A model generated the notes under the pieces. That model was not told the origin of the DNA. It did not search any database and saw nothing but the letters and a program-made list of their open reading frames with translations. The position numbers were made by a program, and so were the translations under genes. A DNA stretch of 7,315 nt from Burkholderiales bacterium (GTDB taxonomy: Bacteria > Pseudomonadota > Gammaproteobacteria > Burkholderiales > Burkholderiaceae_A): contig JAURFZ010000068.1 of assembly GCA_030834045.1 (NCBI GenBank), positions 1 through 7,315 of the forward strand. Direction: 5' to 3'. Each line of letters starts with the position of its first letter. Position 1 is the stretch's first letter. Shown here in pieces: positions 6,829 through 7,315 of the stretch.

Positions 6829-6851
6829 AAGCGTACGCTTTTAGGTACGCT
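6829..6851. promoter_or_regulatory. Toxin-antitoxin operator: long palindrome plus short half-palindrome
   Basis: The perfect 12-bp palindrome AAGCGTACGCTT lies at 6829-6840, and a related site, TAGGTACGCT at 6842-6851, retains only one good half (TACGCT). Their GTAC-type centres (6834/6835 and 6846/6847) are 12 bp apart. In E. coli, the yefM-yoeB operator has a long and a short repeat with TGTACA cores at the same spacing, bound cooperatively by YefM and the complex. Here the cores are CGTACG and GGTACG. The site overlaps the predicted spacer and -10 box, so repression by occlusion is inferred. Confidence 0.72.
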
Positions 6852-6858
6852 CTGTCAA
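6830..6858 (-). promoter_or_regulatory. Predicted sigma-70 promoter of the toxin-antitoxin operon
   Basis: On the minus strand a consensus -35 TTGACA (6858-6853) is followed by a 17-base spacer and TACGCT (6835-6830), a moderate -10 match sharing the T-A and final T of TATAAT. Transcription would start around 6824-6821, at or within two bases of the antitoxin ATG (6822). The -10 lies inside the long operator palindrome. The 17-base spacing and perfect -35 make this convincing, though no start site has been measured. Confidence 0.65.
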
Positions 6859-6914
6859 GCCAAGGAAGCGACATGGATAGGGCCCGAGACCCCCAAGGCC
6901 ACTGGGGCCAGCCT

Positions 6915-7315
6915 TTAAGGGCTTAGAACCTCGTCTTCTTTGGTCTTAACTGGCTTCACCAGGTCTTCGCGTCTAATGCCTAGCCACATGGTGATGGGCG
7001 ACATAACGAAGATGGAGGAGTAAATACCAAAGACAATGCCAATGGTTAGTGCCACGGCAAAGAAGAACAGGGCGGGGCCACCAAAAATAAGCATGGTAAT
7101 CACCATGGCCTCTGTGGTGCCGTGAGTGATGATGGTGCGGCTCATGGTGCGGGTAATGGCGTTGTCAATCACCTCTTGCACGCTGGCCTTGCGCATACGC
7201 TTGAAATTTTCACGAATACGGTCGGCCACCACCACCGACTCGTTCACCGAGTAGCCAAGCACCGCAAGCACCGCTGCCAGCACAGAAAGTGAGAATTCCC
7301 ACTGAAAGGCGGCAA
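6915..7315 (-). CDS. secF: Protein translocase subunit SecF, C-terminal part
   Basis: The frame runs from the right edge to TAA at 6917-6915; about 133 C-terminal residues are visible and the N-terminus lies outside. SecF pairs with SecD in the inner membrane and uses the proton gradient to help preproteins leave the SecYEG channel. Hallmarks seen: QWEF near the edge, a membrane helix leading to GYSVNESVVVADRIRENF (the conserved SecF loop, GYSxNxSxVxxDRIREN), RTIITHGTT, FGGPALFFFAVALTIG and a last helix GIYSSIFVMSPITMWLG, followed by a charged tail REDLVKPVKTKEDEVLSP. The tail after the last helix resembles that of Burkholderiales proteins from memory. GTG 7281-7283 is internal and not a start, since family-conserved residues continue upstream. 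Upstream secD would be expected beyond the window. No convincing terminator follows; the toxin-antitoxin operon begins about 90 bases downstream in the same direction. Confidence 0.95.
   Translation of the reverse strand, partial: AAFQWEFSLSVLAAVLAVLGYSVNESVVVADRIRENFKRMRKASVQEVIDNAITRTMSRTIITHGTTEAMVITMLIFGGPALFFFAVALTIGIVFGIYSSIFVMSPITMWLGIRREDLVKPVKTKEDEVLSP

Noticed and set aside
6895..6915. AAGGC...GCCTT stem-loop just after secF as its terminator
   Set aside because: The stem has five good pairs plus wobbles and no following T run; it also overlaps the stop codon edge. Too weak to call.
1..7315. Mobile element, CRISPR array, prophage or biosynthetic cluster
   Set aside because: No transposase, integrase, regular repeat-spacer pattern or cluster-type enzymes were seen on either strand.

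Overview
The window looks like part of the chromosome of a Gram-negative proteobacterium, most likely a betaproteobacterium of the Burkholderiales. That placement is inferred from the style of the SecF C-terminus, the Tat-exported BMP-family binding protein and the guanine deaminase, as recalled from those families; no database search was run. Coding density is very high and several starts are GTG. I see no transposase, integrase, tRNA, rRNA, CRISPR array or other clear mobile-element signature.

Positions 1-6304 (+ strand) read as one purine-salvage operon. It opens with the last 49 codons of a gene whose C-terminus resembles a purine phosphoribosyltransferase. Six bases later comes a two-domain ABC ATPase, followed by two membrane permeases joined by 4-base start/stop overlaps. 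A Tat-exported BMP/PnrA-type periplasmic binding protein with a good Shine-Dalgarno site follows, then guanine deaminase (guaD). Together they would capture a purine base or nucleoside in the periplasm, import it with ATP, deaminate guanine to xanthine and, if the first gene is read correctly, convert free base to nucleotide.

Positions 6314-6858 (- strand) hold a compact YefM-YoeB type toxin-antitoxin module that converges on guaD with only 9 bp between the stop codons. Its control region shows a consensus -35 box, a plausible -10 box, and a long palindrome plus a short half-palindrome 12 bp apart centre to centre. That is the operator layout known for E. coli yefM-yoeB, here with a different core. 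The promoter geometry suggests an almost leaderless antitoxin mRNA.

Positions 6915-7315 (- strand) hold the C-terminal part of secF, the Sec translocon accessory protein; the rest lies beyond the window. The toxin-antitoxin pair is therefore tucked between two core-type loci, downstream of secF in the same direction. No novel multi-gene system is evident. The most informative points are the purine operon logic, the toxin-antitoxin operator architecture and a few family-level residue substitutions.
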